This document shows, one piece after another, positions 1 through 8,000 of a stretch of DNA of 64,000 nt. Source of the stretch: Gammaproteobacteria bacterium (GTDB lineage Bacteria > Pseudomonadota > Gammaproteobacteria > Burkholderiales > Rhodocyclaceae); NCBI GenBank assembly GCA_018828385.1, contig JAHJVE010000012.1, positions 62,001 through 126,000 on the forward strand, read 5' to 3'. Numbering within the stretch: the first letter of the stretch is position 1; every line of letters starts with the position of its first letter. The notes beneath the pieces are model-generated. The model was given only the letters and a program-made list of their open reading frames with translations. It was not told the origin of the DNA and searched no databases. A program made the translations under genes and the position numbers.

Positions 1-866
1 GTGACGTTTGGAATCCGCCGAGACCGCTCGACATCGGCAAGCGCCGCAAAACGATCGGCCTCATGGCGTGCACGGGCAAGTACCGGAGAGTTGTTCAAGC
101 GACGATCGATCTCGTCGGCGGAGAGGATTTCTGGCAGATTGTCGGTACGCCCCTCGACCTGTCCAAACCGTGGTGTCTTACTTCCCCAGGTCGCTGCCAG
201 ACGATTTCGTGCTGCGACCAAATCCCCTTTGGCTTGATTCAACTCCACCCGTGCAGACGCCTCAGCAACGCGTGCCTTGGTTTCCTCAACGGGTGAGATT
301 TTGCCGGCCGTAACCCGGCGCGATGCTGCTTGGGTAGCGCGTTGGGCGAGGCCGAGCAAATCCTCTGTTTGCAGTATCCGTTCCTGAGCCACCAGAACAT
401 CGAAGAAGGCGCCAACAACGCTAGCTCGGATACTCTGGCGTTTGGCCACCAAGTCGGCAGAGGCTACATCCCGTCCCCGCTCGGCGGAAACAATCCGTGC
501 AGCACGCCTGCCCCCCAACTCGATTAATTGGCTGATCTGAACGGTTGTGGTTCGCGTTGCCTTATTCTGCGTATCTTCAACCAAGGTTGAAATTTCCGGG
601 TTCGGCAGTATCCCTGCTTGAATCACCGCTCCCTCGACTGCTCGCAATTCGTTGGTTGCGGCAGATAGTTCGGGATTGGCCGTTAGCGCGAGATCGATTG
701 CAGCGGAAAGGGTCAAGGTTCCGGTCGGTTCCTTGGCAAGCGCAGGTACTGCCTCGATCGGCGACGGCGCATTTTGCATCTGCGCCCAGAGGTTGGTGCT
801 GGCAAGCACCGTAAATCCGAAAAAGGTTCGGGCCAGTAAAGCGATAATTGGTTGTTGGCGGTACAT
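1..866 (-). CDS. czcC: CzcC-type outer-membrane efflux protein (3' end cut by window)
   Basis: TolC-family outer-membrane channel, by context the outer component of a CzcCBA heavy-metal RND pump. The ATG is at 866 and 288 codons are visible before the window edge, against a usual length of about 420. The N-terminus (MYRQQPIIALLARTFFGF) is a signal peptide ending near Ala-Gln. It is followed by the typical first helical repeat (LSAAIDLALTANPELSAA, then IELGGRRAARI). It lies 125 nt downstream of the czcI-like gene on the same strand, which is the czcI-czcC-czcB-czcA order; czcB and czcA should follow to the left of the window. Family assignment is firm. The metal (Co/Zn/Cd) is inferred from the neighbour. 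Confidence 0.85.
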   Translation of the reverse strand, partial: MYRQQPIIALLARTFFGFTVLASTNLWAQMQNAPSPIEAVPALAKEPTGTLTLSAAIDLALTANPELSAATNELRAVEGAVIQAGILPNPEISTLVEDTQNKATRTTTVQISQLIELGGRRAARIVSAERGRDVASADLVAKRQSIRASVVGAFFDVLVAQERILQTEDLLGLAQRATQAASRRVTAGKISPVEETKARVAEASARVELNQAKGDLVAARNRLAATWGSKTPRFGQVEGRTDNLPEILSADEIDRRLNNSPVLARARHEADRFAALADVERSRRIPNV

Positions 867-991
867 CCGACTCTCCGTTGATGAAAGGTACATCAGGGAA
901 TCGGCGGGGCACCACCCCGCAAGCGGCATGGCACAGTGCGCAGCTCAAGCTGCGGCAAACTGATATGGGAAAAGTAACCCAACCCCGCCGA

Positions 992-1351
992 TCAGGCGGA
1001 GATCGACCAGTTGGGACGTTCGGGTTGGACCGTGGGCGGCGAAGCCAGAGCGCCCGGATGCCAAGGATGGTCGACGAAGGTCATAGCCATTAGGGGGAAT
1101 ACAGCAATGCCGGTCAGCACTGCGGCGCAACTGGCATGACAAGCCGCACAGTCGCCGTCTATGCCGCCACCCAGTGCCTTGGCATCGGAGGAATCGGCAC
1201 CCTCGGATTGGTGCTTGTGTTCATGGTGCCCGAAATGCTGGGCGGCCGCGCCGGATTCGTGCTGACAATAGCCGGCGACTGCCGCCCAGGAGAACTGGAA
1301 CGGCAGGAAAACGAGCAGAAAAATGGCAAGCCAGCGACGCATGGTGGGCAT
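992..1351 (-). CDS. czcI: CzcI-like His-rich periplasmic protein
   Basis: Small exported protein of 119 residues with a signal peptide (MRRWLAIFLLVFLPFQFSWA). The mature part is rich in His, Cys and acidic residues (HFGHHEHKH, CAACHASC), as in CzcI of cobalt-zinc-cadmium resistance operons, a periplasmic metal-binding or regulatory accessory. The first ATG (1351) has AAGGA about 10 nt upstream; a second ATG at 1342 would give a cleaner signal peptide. It is followed by czcC on the same strand, the normal operon order. Known: CzcI sits first in czc operons. Inferred: metal binding through the His cluster. Confidence 0.75.
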   Translation of the reverse strand: MPTMRRWLAIFLLVFLPFQFSWAAVAGYCQHESGAAAQHFGHHEHKHQSEGADSSDAKALGGGIDGDCAACHASCAAVLTGIAVFPLMAMTFVDHPWHPGALASPPTVQPERPNWSISA

Positions 1352-1450
1352 TGTATCAGTGTCCTTCTAAGACAAATAGCCGTAGCGAAGTTGGCTTGTC
1401 ATGAAGTATGCTCGGTTTCGTCATGCTTTTGCTTCAAGATACCAACATCA

Positions 1451-1975
1451 TCAGCGCTGCCACATGTACTGCTGGTGCTGCATCATGTGGTCCATCATCA
1501 TCTGCTGCATGCCCATGTAGCGGTCCATCATGTACTGCCGCTGTTTCATTTGCTCCGGGGTGAGCTTGGAGTAATAGCCGCCCATGTGGTCCCAGCCCAT
1601 CATCATGCCGTGCCCCATCATGCCACGGCCACCCATGCAGCAGCCCATGCCCCCCATGCCGCCGCTACCCCACATGCCGCCGCTACCCCACATGCCGTGC
1701 ATCATCTGCATATTGCCTTGCATGGCGGTCCAATGGTCTTGCAGCAGTTTCTGACGCTCTTGCGGATCTTGGGTCTGGCGAATCTTGTCCATCTGCTCCT
1801 GCATTTTTTTCATGTTTTCCTGGGCCAGCGCCATCTGCTTGTCGTACTCGGCCACGTTCGGCACAGATGGTTTCGCTTGGGCATTTTTTTCGGGGCTGTT
1901 TGGTTGTTGTGCCAGAACGGGCGTTGCGAACAGCACGCTTGCAGCCAATGCGACGGTAAAAATCGTTGGTTTCAT
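1451..1975 (-). CDS. Met/His-rich exported protein
   Basis: Exported protein of 174 residues with a clear signal peptide (MKPTIFTVALAASVLFATPV, then LAQ). A charged helical segment follows (EYDKQMALAQENMKKMQEQM). The C-terminal half is extremely rich in Met, Gly and His with short repeats (GMWGSGG twice, MMGHGMMMGWDHMGG, MDRYMGMQQMMMDHMMQHQQ). This composition is typical of periplasmic soft-metal (Cu/Ag) sponges. The ATG at 1975 is preceded by AAAGGAG at proper spacing; an upstream in-frame start at 2029 lacks that support. It lies in a metal-resistance cluster upstream of czcI. No named family is recognised; the copper-binding role is inferred from composition. Confidence 0.7.
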   Translation of the reverse strand: MKPTIFTVALAASVLFATPVLAQQPNSPEKNAQAKPSVPNVAEYDKQMALAQENMKKMQEQMDKIRQTQDPQERQKLLQDHWTAMQGNMQMMHGMWGSGGMWGSGGMGGMGCCMGGRGMMGHGMMMGWDHMGGYYSKLTPEQMKQRQYMMDRYMGMQQMMMDHMMQHQQYMWQR

Positions 1976-2036
1976 TGCACTACTCCTTTGAGTTACGAAC
2001 ACATGAAAGGCCCGTAACGGGCCGGCCAAAGCAAGC

Positions 2037-2429
2037 TTACAGTGCCTGCATCACCCGCATTAGCCGCTCCCGAACCTCACCAGCCAACTTATTAATTTCA
2101 GGTTTGTCAACCAACGCGAGCACGGCGTAGGGGTCCATGAATTCCGCATGAATCTTGCCATCATCGTCCTGGCGCACCACGACGTTGCATGGCAAGAGCA
2201 ATCCAATTGAGGGTTCTGCCCGCAATGCTTGATTCGCGAGCGGCGGATTGCAAGCCCCGAGGATACGGTAGGGCGGCATATCTTGATTTAGTTTTTTCTT
2301 GAGCGTCGCCGCCACGTCAATGTCCGTGAGTACGCCGAAGCCTTCTCTTTGTAGCTCCTGGGTTACTTTTTCAATTGCCTCGTCGAAAGATGACGCAATC
2401 GTCTTGCCAAAGCCGTACTGGAGATTCAT
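2037..2429 (-). CDS. DUF302 family protein
   Basis: Soluble protein of 130 residues with the DUF302 pattern: N-terminal MNLQYGFGKTIASSFDEAIE, a central GVLTDIDVAATLKKKL segment, the RILGACNPPLANQALRAEP motif, and LLLPCNVVVRQ. DUF302 proteins are small homodimeric proteins of unknown function that recur beside heavy-metal efflux genes. The start is supported by AAAGGA ahead of ATG 2429. There is no signal peptide, so it is probably cytoplasmic. It sits just upstream of the Met/His-rich exported protein on the same strand and may share its transcript. Confidence 0.8.
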   Translation of the reverse strand: MNLQYGFGKTIASSFDEAIEKVTQELQREGFGVLTDIDVAATLKKKLNQDMPPYRILGACNPPLANQALRAEPSIGLLLPCNVVVRQDDDGKIHAEFMDPYAVLALVDKPEINKLAGEVRERLMRVMQAL

Positions 2430-2736
2430 ATCATTTTCCTTTCAGTGCACATGGAATTTCATGTCCTTAGCATTGTCCGACCGCTTGCTATCACCACGAA
2501 TTCGCTGAACTCATGCGCGAGAACGGCAATCGGGAAGCAGAAAAGGCAGCCTCACCAAATTGCCGCTCAATAGCCGGCTCTGGCGAACGCGCCGCTCGCC
2601 AAGGCTTTGCGTAGCGGCAGGGACCAGGGACCTCTGAAGCCTTCTTCGCTGTGGCAGCCGCAACTTGTCTTGTCCTTGCGTTCCTCAGGCATATCATTTC
2701 CGTTCTCTTGAGTGCTCGTTTTCATAATGTGGTGTT
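2430..2736. other. Non-coding or degraded stretch
   Basis: About 300 bases between the DUF302 gene and the HD-GYP gene. A 68-codon minus-strand reading frame (2491-2697) exists, but its product is low-complexity Arg/Ala/Ser with no recognisable motif. I see no clear promoter, RNA or repeat here. Confidence 0.4.
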
Positions 2737-3489
2737 TTACTTTAAGTTCGTGAGAGACACCATTTCCCGCAAACGTTCCTCTTCGGCAATAAATATATCG
2801 ACCGCAACAGGATCGAACTGGCTTCCGGACATTTTCACGATCTCATTCTTTGCTGAATCAAAATCGAGTCCCTGTCGATATGGCCGATCCGAAGTCATGG
2901 CATCCAGCGTATCGATAATTGCAAACAGACGCGCCGCCAGCGGAATGGCGTCCCCGCACAAGCCTCGTGGATAGCCGGAGCCATCGAACCGCTCTTCGTG
3001 GCAGAGAACAATGTCGGCGGCAACCTCGAAAAACGGGACAGGAGCCAACATGTCATACCCGGCTCCAGGATGCCGACGCATGATTTCCCACTCCGTTTCA
3101 GTGAGATGGCCGGGCTTCAGCAGAATCGCGTCGGGCACGCCGATCTTTCCGACATCGTGCAGCAGGCTGCCCCAATACACCTGCTTGAGCAAGGCCGGGT
3201 CGCTATAGCAATGTCTTGCCAGCACCAAGGTGTGGCAAGCAACCCGCTTAGAATGCATGCCGGTTTCATGTTCCCGCATATCCAGAGCCGCAGTCAGCGA
3301 CTCCGCCAGCAACTCCTGCAACTCCTCCCCCATGCCCAAGAGCTGCTTGCGGCACTCCAGAAGGCAATGTTCGCAAGTGCACGTACCTGCCAATCGTGTA
3401 TACAACCTGTCGGTCGAGTGTGATCCGCACAGCACACAGGGCTCGGCGCTGTGCGGTGTAGCTGTGCTTTCCTGGGTGTGGTCGCTCAT
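2737..3489 (-). CDS. HD-GYP domain phosphodiesterase-like protein
   Basis: Protein of 250 residues. The N-terminal 50 residues hold two Cys pairs (CVLCGSH at 18-24 and CTCEHC at 37-42), suggesting a small zinc ribbon. An HD-GYP domain follows, with the HD pair at 111-112 (LLHDVGKIGVPD) and the GYP signature at 166-174 (ERFDGSGYP). Active HD-GYP proteins hydrolyse cyclic-di-GMP, and the catalytic motifs look intact. The start at 3489 sits within a duplicated ribosome-binding-site/ATG cassette (see the repeat at 3487-3518). Its link to metal resistance is unclear. The element carries a GGDEF gene near 48 kb, so a mobile c-di-GMP make/break pair is possible (inference). Confidence 0.82.
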   Translation of the reverse strand: MSDHTQESTATPHSAEPCVLCGSHSTDRLYTRLAGTCTCEHCLLECRKQLLGMGEELQELLAESLTAALDMREHETGMHSKRVACHTLVLARHCYSDPALLKQVYWGSLLHDVGKIGVPDAILLKPGHLTETEWEIMRRHPGAGYDMLAPVPFFEVAADIVLCHEERFDGSGYPRGLCGDAIPLAARLFAIIDTLDAMTSDRPYRQGLDFDSAKNEIVKMSGSQFDPVAVDIFIAEEERLREMVSLTNLK

Positions 3490-3518
3490 GTGTGACTCCT
3501 CATGTGTGACTCCTCATG
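3487..3518 (-). repeat. Tandem 14-bp repeat duplicating RBS and start codon
   Basis: The unit CATGTGTGACTCCT occurs twice in a row (3487-3500, 3501-3514), followed by CATG. On the minus strand each unit reads as GAGGAG then ATG, so the HD-GYP start is preceded by one or two mini-ORFs (Met-Arg-Ser-His-Thr-stop) whose TGA overlaps the next ATG. Confidence 0.75.
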
Positions 3519-3522
3519 CGAA

Positions 3523-3780
3523 CTGCCTGCGGAAGCGGCGCATGCCGAAAGAAAAGATTAACCCCCCCCCAGTATGCCGATCGCCAGCACCGAGTCCCAC
3601 CGCAGATCGAGTCCGGCCCCCTTCAGCAGGACGCCGTAGCTTACGTCGATGTAGTGGCGCATCGGCGACGCTAGCGTCGCCCAGCGCATCCAGTCCGGCA
3701 TCGTCTCCGGCGGCGTCCATAGTCCGGACAGCAGCAGGATCTGCGCCAGAATGAGCAGGCTCAAGAGGCCGACTTGCGCC
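3523..3780 (-). pseudogene. Remnant of an ABC-2 transporter permease
   Basis: The minus strand encodes the C-terminal tail of an ABC-2 type permease (YhhJ/YbhR-like): QAQVGLLSLLILAQILLLSG, then LWTPPETMPDWMRW, ASPMRHYIDVSYGVLLKGAG, and finally GLIFSFGMRRFRRQFA. The last part is in a different frame. The switch coincides with a run of nine or more C at about 3569-3578, so the frame is broken at a homopolymer. The N-terminal three quarters of the gene are missing. Permease identity rests on the conserved tail only. Confidence 0.65.
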
Positions 3781-3983
3781 TGGTTGCGCCCGATTCAGGT
3801 CATCCATTGTTCATTCCTGATACGAAAATGGCGTGAGCACACTGTGACTAACCGTGCCATGACGAAAGACTGGCGCTCGAATTTCGTCGCCATCAACTTA
3901 CCGTTAGCTATCAGATTCTGGGCTGAAATGCGAACTCCAACGCCCGCCCACCGCATCCAGCGCCACCGGAGGTGCCAGCGTAT

Positions 3984-4262
3984 TCAATCGAAAAAGTCCT
4001 TGAAAAATCCACCTCGCTTAGGTGAATTTCCGCTATGGCCCCAAGAGTGCTGGTCATCGCATCCGGATCGCCTTAGAGGCTGCTGCGGTGTGGGTGCAGG
4101 TTGTGATGGAGCATAAGCGGGGTCGCGCTGACTACGCTCAATGATTTTGTCGAGTTCTCCGCGGTCAAGCCAGACCCCTCGGCATTGCGGGCAATAGTCG
4201 ATCTCGATCCCTTGACGCTCCGTCATAACAAGGGTGGTTTCTATGCAGACTGGGCATTTCAC
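3984..4262 (-). CDS. Zinc-ribbon protein (zf-TFIIB type)
   Basis: Small protein of 92 residues read from a GTG at 4262, chosen because AAGGAG lies just upstream and the product then begins directly with the zinc ribbon (VKCPVCIETTLVMTERQGIE). The ribbon is CPVC followed by CPQCRGVWLDRGELDKIIE, the hallmark of the zf-TFIIB family. The tail is Pro/Gln-rich and ends FFKDFFD, as in many family members. The function of this family is unknown. It lies downstream of the pbr-type genes on the same strand, separated by about 115 nt. Confidence 0.75.
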   Translation of the reverse strand: MKCPVCIETTLVMTERQGIEIDYCPQCRGVWLDRGELDKIIERSQRDPAYAPSQPAPTPQQPLRRSGCDDQHSWGHSGNSPKRGGFFKDFFD

Positions 4263-4376
4263 GGCAGTTCTCCTTGAGGAAAATCGAACGGTTTCAGCCT
4301 TTGACACCGCTCGGCACATTGAACTTTAACCAGCAAATTGTTGGAAGACTTGCTGGCGACGGAAAACAGGAAGTCA

Positions 4377-5441
4377 TCACCCCGAATTGGTGACGGTGTT
4401 TTGACTCATTACAATATAAATTAGGCAGAACGCCCCCAGAGAAATTGTCACGTCCGCCCAGTTGAACGCGGGCCAGTGCGAGAACCGCCAATGGAAGTCG
4501 AGGTAATCCACAACTTGCCCGCGCAGCACGCGATCTGCGACATTGCCGAGTGCGCCACCCAGAATCAGGCTATAGCCCAACGCTTCGAGGCGTGGCCGTT
4601 GCTGGCACAGCATGCGTCCCAGCCAAGCGGAAACGGCCAGACCCAGCGTGATAAAAAAGTTACGTTGCCAGCCGCCAGCGTTCGCCAGAAAACTGAATGC
4701 CGCGCCGGGGTTCAGGACATGGACGAGATTGAAAAACGGGGTGATTTCGACCTGTTCACCGTAGGCAAACGTGCGGGTAATGGCGAACTTAGCGAGCTGA
4801 TCGATCATGATTGCACCGGCGGCCACCGCGTACCAGACCCAAACCGATGTGTGGCGAGCTGATTGCCACATAGGGGCGGCCAGGGGCATCACCCTCCCGG
4901 CAAGCGCCGTGCAGATACATCCAAGTCCCCATCCCGCCAGCACATCAGCAGGAAAGTGCATTCCGGCTGCGATGCGTGACCAACCGACCAATGCCGCATA
5001 GAGCACCAAACCGATCCGGCCACGGCGGCCCATCAAAGGCCAGAGCGCGCCGACCACCAGCGCGGCATAGGTGGCATGCCCGCTGGGCAGGCTGTAGTGT
5101 CGCTCAATCTCTCCGATAACGTGCACCATGTCGCCAAGTACAGCCGACGGGCGCGGAAAGTCGAGCCATAATTTCAAGGCGGCGGAGGCCAGTAAAGCCA
5201 GCAAGAAGGCCACGCTAAAACCAATGAGGCGCTGCAAAACGACCGCACTACGCGCCGGGTCGGTGGCCGATTTCGAACACCACCACAGACCCAACAGCAT
5301 CAGCGGCGCTGTCCAGTAACTGCCCACGAGGCTGAAGAACCACGCCACCGGCTCCAGCGCGGCAGGCGTACCCGTGTTTATGGCTTGGAACAACGCGATG
5401 TTCAGGTCACCCCAGTCATAGAGAAAAAATTTCCAGCTCAT
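4377..5441 (-). CDS. pbrBC: PbrBC-type fusion: PAP2 phosphatase + signal peptidase II
   Basis: Membrane protein of 354 residues joining two enzymes. Residues ~1-190 are a PAP2 (undecaprenyl-pyrophosphate phosphatase-like) domain with KLWLDFPRPSA, SLPSGHATYAA and the closing AGMHFPADVLAGW motif. Residues ~200-354 are a prolipoprotein signal peptidase (LspA) with the catalytic Asp motifs NPGAAFSF, GGALGNVADR and VVDYLDF. In lead-resistance operons PbrB releases phosphate that immobilises exported Pb(II), and PbrC is its LspA partner; natural PbrB-PbrC fusions are known. The start overlaps the stop of the upstream P-type ATPase (ATGA, 5438-5441), indicating translational coupling. Identity is strong; lead as substrate is inferred from the operator and PbrR. 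Confidence 0.88.
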   Translation of the reverse strand: MSWKFFLYDWGDLNIALFQAINTGTPAALEPVAWFFSLVGSYWTAPLMLLGLWWCSKSATDPARSAVVLQRLIGFSVAFLLALLASAALKLWLDFPRPSAVLGDMVHVIGEIERHYSLPSGHATYAALVVGALWPLMGRRGRIGLVLYAALVGWSRIAAGMHFPADVLAGWGLGCICTALAGRVMPLAAPMWQSARHTSVWVWYAVAAGAIMIDQLAKFAITRTFAYGEQVEITPFFNLVHVLNPGAAFSFLANAGGWQRNFFITLGLAVSAWLGRMLCQQRPRLEALGYSLILGGALGNVADRVLRGQVVDYLDFHWRFSHWPAFNWADVTISLGAFCLIYIVMSQNTVTNSG

Positions 5442-7840
5442 CGGCGCAGCAGCCTCAAGCCGTTACCGACGACAAGGAGGCTGGCTCCCATATCAGCAAA
5501 CACGGCCATCCACATGGTGGCGTGACCCGTGAAGGTGAGCACCAGAAATACTGTTTTGATACCAAGGGCCAGCACGATGTTTTGCATCAGCACCTGCGCA
5601 GTTGCATGCGACAGGCGCACGAAGGTCGGTATCTTACGCAGGTCGTCGTCCATCAGCGCCACGTCAGCCGTTTCGATGGCGGTGTCCGAGCCAGCCGCCC
5701 CCATGGCAAAGCCGATGTCGGCTCGTGCCAAGGCCGGTGAATCATTGATGCCATCGCCAACCATGCCGACCTTGCCGCTTTGGGCCAATTTCTCCACTTC
5801 GTGCAGTTTGTCTTCTGGGAGGAGATTACCTTGTGCACGGTCGATCCCGGCTTGTGCGGCAATGGCCTTTGCCGTATGTGGGTTGTCGCCGGTCAGCATC
5901 GTGGTGTTGATGCCCATCGCATGCAACTCGGCGATGGCTCTCCTGCTACTGTCCTTGATAGTGTCCGCTACGGCGAATAAGGCATGAACCCCCTTTGCGC
6001 TGACCAACATCACGACAGTTTTACCTACGGTTTCCAGCTCCGCGATGCGCTGTTCCAACTCGGGAGTGCACTGCCCCAGTTCTTCGAGCATCCGGTGGTT
6101 GCCCAGATGATAGGTCTCGCCGTTGATTTGACCTTGCACGCCCCGACCGGGCAACGCGCTGAACTCAGCCACGTCGAGCAGGGCAATCGCATCTGCCTGC
6201 GCAGCCTGTGCCACCGCTTTGGATACCGGATGGTCTGAGCGGGCCGCCAGACTGGCAGCGATGCTGCGGCTGTCAGCGGTGAGTGCAGTGCCACATGCGA
6301 CAAAATCGGTCTGAGCCGGCTTGCCGTGCGTGATCGTGCCGGTCTTGTCCAGCGCCAGCCAGCGTAGCTTGCGGCCTTCTTCCAGATAGACGCCGCCCTT
6401 AATGAGAATGCCGTGACGGGCGGCGGCGGCCAAGCCGCTGACGATGCTGACCGGCGTAGAGATCACCAATGCGCACGGGCAGGCGACCACCAGCAGAACC
6501 AGTGCGCGGTAAATCCATTCGAGCCAGGCAGCCCCCATGAACAGCGGTGGCAGCAACGCGACAGCGATGGCCACGCCGAACACAACAGGGGTGTACCAGC
6601 GGGCGAACTGATCGACAAAACGTTGCGTCGGCGCACGGCTCCCCTGTGCAGCTTCGACCGCGTGAATGATGCGGGCCAGTGTGGAGTGGCTGGCCACGGC
6701 GGTGACGTGGTACTCGAATGAACCTGATTCGTTGATCGTGCCCGCAAACACCGGATCACCGGGGGATTTCTCGACCGGGAGGCTTTCGCCCGTGATCGGG
6801 GCTTGGTTGATGGTAGAGCGGCCTTCCAGCACCTCACCGTCAAGGGCGATGCGCTCACCTGGTTTGACCCGGACGCGATCGCCGATGGCGACTTGCTTAG
6901 CACTCACTTCACGCCATGTGCCGTCCGGCTGCAGTACGGTTGCTTGTTCTGGTGAAAGATCAAGCAGGCCGCGGATGGCGTTACGAGCGCGATCCAGCGA
7001 TTTGGCTTCGATTACCTCAGCCAGCGTGAACAGTACCATCACCATTGCAGCTTCGGGCCAGTGGCCGATCAACATGGCGCCCGTGACCGCAATCGACATC
7101 AGGGCGTTCATGTTCAGATTACGGTTCTTGAGCGCAATCCACCCCTTCTTGTAGGTGGAAAGGCCACCCGTGAAGACCGCGACGAGCGCCAGAACAACGA
7201 CCGACCAGTGATTGCCGTTGTGGAGCCAGTAGACCACCTCGGCCGCCGATGCAGTGACCAAAGAAATGCCCAGCGGCCACCAGTTGGTTGGCGTGGTCAA
7301 AGGGGAAATGGATGGCGCGGCCTCGGCTGCGTCCATCACTTGCGCCTCGAATCCAAGCGCTTGCAGGGCCATGAGCACCTCTGGCAGAGCCTGGTCAGTA
7401 TGGCGCACCGACAACGTGCGCTGCATCAAGTTGAAGTCGAGTCCTGAGACCCCTGCCATTGGGCCGAGTTTGTTGCGGATCAACGCCTCTTCGGTCGGGC
7501 AATCCATTTTGGCAATGGACAGCCTGGTCGTTTGCCCGGCCGACGCCTGATCCATGCGCACGGCTTGCATGCCGATGGCTGTTAGCGCCTGCTCAACCGG
7601 TGACAGCGAGGGCAGTTCGTGGCGAACGACCAAAGTACGCTGCATCAGGTTGAATTCAAGACCAACTACGCCCGCCAGACCGGTCAATTTACTTCGGATT
7701 AGCGCTTCTTCCGTAGGGCAATCCATGTTCTCGATGTGATACACCACTTGAGCCGATCCCGCTGTTTGCGGGGTCGGAGTCGTTGGATGGATGATCGGCT
7801 CGGCCGTGCAGCTGCAGCCTTTTGAAGCGCATTCACTCAT
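5438..7840 (-). CDS. pbrA: Pb/Cd/Zn-exporting P1B-type ATPase
   Basis: Heavy-metal P-type ATPase of 800 residues. ATG 7840 is preferred over an upstream TTG because AAGGAG precedes it. The N-terminus has a Cys-rich patch and two tandem heavy-metal-associated domains, each with an MDCPTEEALIR motif (~39 and ~112), that look like an internal duplication (both continue with NLMQRTL and VRH). It then has the transmembrane CPC motif (VVACPCALV, ~454-456), the phosphorylation motif DKTGT (~498), MLTGDN and GDGINDSPA. CPC plus MDCPTEE is typical of CadA/PbrA exporters of Zn, Cd and Pb. It is preceded by a PbrR-type promoter and overlaps the PAP2/LspA fusion gene. The start codon choice affects only five residues. 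Confidence 0.92.
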   Translation of the reverse strand: MSECASKGCSCTAEPIIHPTTPTPQTAGSAQVVYHIENMDCPTEEALIRSKLTGLAGVVGLEFNLMQRTLVVRHELPSLSPVEQALTAIGMQAVRMDQASAGQTTRLSIAKMDCPTEEALIRNKLGPMAGVSGLDFNLMQRTLSVRHTDQALPEVLMALQALGFEAQVMDAAEAAPSISPLTTPTNWWPLGISLVTASAAEVVYWLHNGNHWSVVVLALVAVFTGGLSTYKKGWIALKNRNLNMNALMSIAVTGAMLIGHWPEAAMVMVLFTLAEVIEAKSLDRARNAIRGLLDLSPEQATVLQPDGTWREVSAKQVAIGDRVRVKPGERIALDGEVLEGRSTINQAPITGESLPVEKSPGDPVFAGTINESGSFEYHVTAVASHSTLARIIHAVEAAQGSRAPTQRFVDQFARWYTPVVFGVAIAVALLPPLFMGAAWLEWIYRALVLLVVACPCALVISTPVSIVSGLAAAARHGILIKGGVYLEEGRKLRWLALDKTGTITHGKPAQTDFVACGTALTADSRSIAASLAARSDHPVSKAVAQAAQADAIALLDVAEFSALPGRGVQGQINGETYHLGNHRMLEELGQCTPELEQRIAELETVGKTVVMLVSAKGVHALFAVADTIKDSSRRAIAELHAMGINTTMLTGDNPHTAKAIAAQAGIDRAQGNLLPEDKLHEVEKLAQSGKVGMVGDGINDSPALARADIGFAMGAAGSDTAIETADVALMDDDLRKIPTFVRLSHATAQVLMQNIVLALGIKTVFLVLTFTGHATMWMAVFADMGASLLVVGNGLRLLRR

Positions 7841-7873
7841 GGATAGCTCCTTCAAATGGTCTATTAAAGCTCC

Positions 7874-7904
7874 ATTTAAAACTCTGTAGTCGCTATAGAG
7901 TCAA
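7874..7904 (-). promoter_or_regulatory. MerR-family (PbrR-type) promoter of pbrA
   Basis: On the minus strand: -35 TTGACT (7899-7904), a 19-bp spacer, and -10 TTAAAT (7874-7879). The spacer carries the dyad ACTCT...AGAGT with the core TAGCGACT. The long 19-bp spacer and the sequence closely resemble the known PbrR-controlled pbrA promoter. It lies about 35 nt upstream of the pbrA start. Confidence 0.85.
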
Positions 7905-8000
7905 GAAATAAATGGAGATTGATGTCCGATTCACGGAATACGTTTCCACAGCATGGATGTCTGCGCTTAACGAAGTCACGCGAGCCGGCAGGAATCATCA

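Noticed and set aside
1136..2017. A His-rich plus-strand frame opposite the Met/His-rich protein and czcI
   Set aside because: The His runs are the reverse complement of Met codons (ATG/CAT) in the real minus-strand gene.
3541..3780. An intact small ABC permease gene
   Set aside because: Only the conserved tail is present and it changes frame at a C homopolymer; called as a pseudogene instead.
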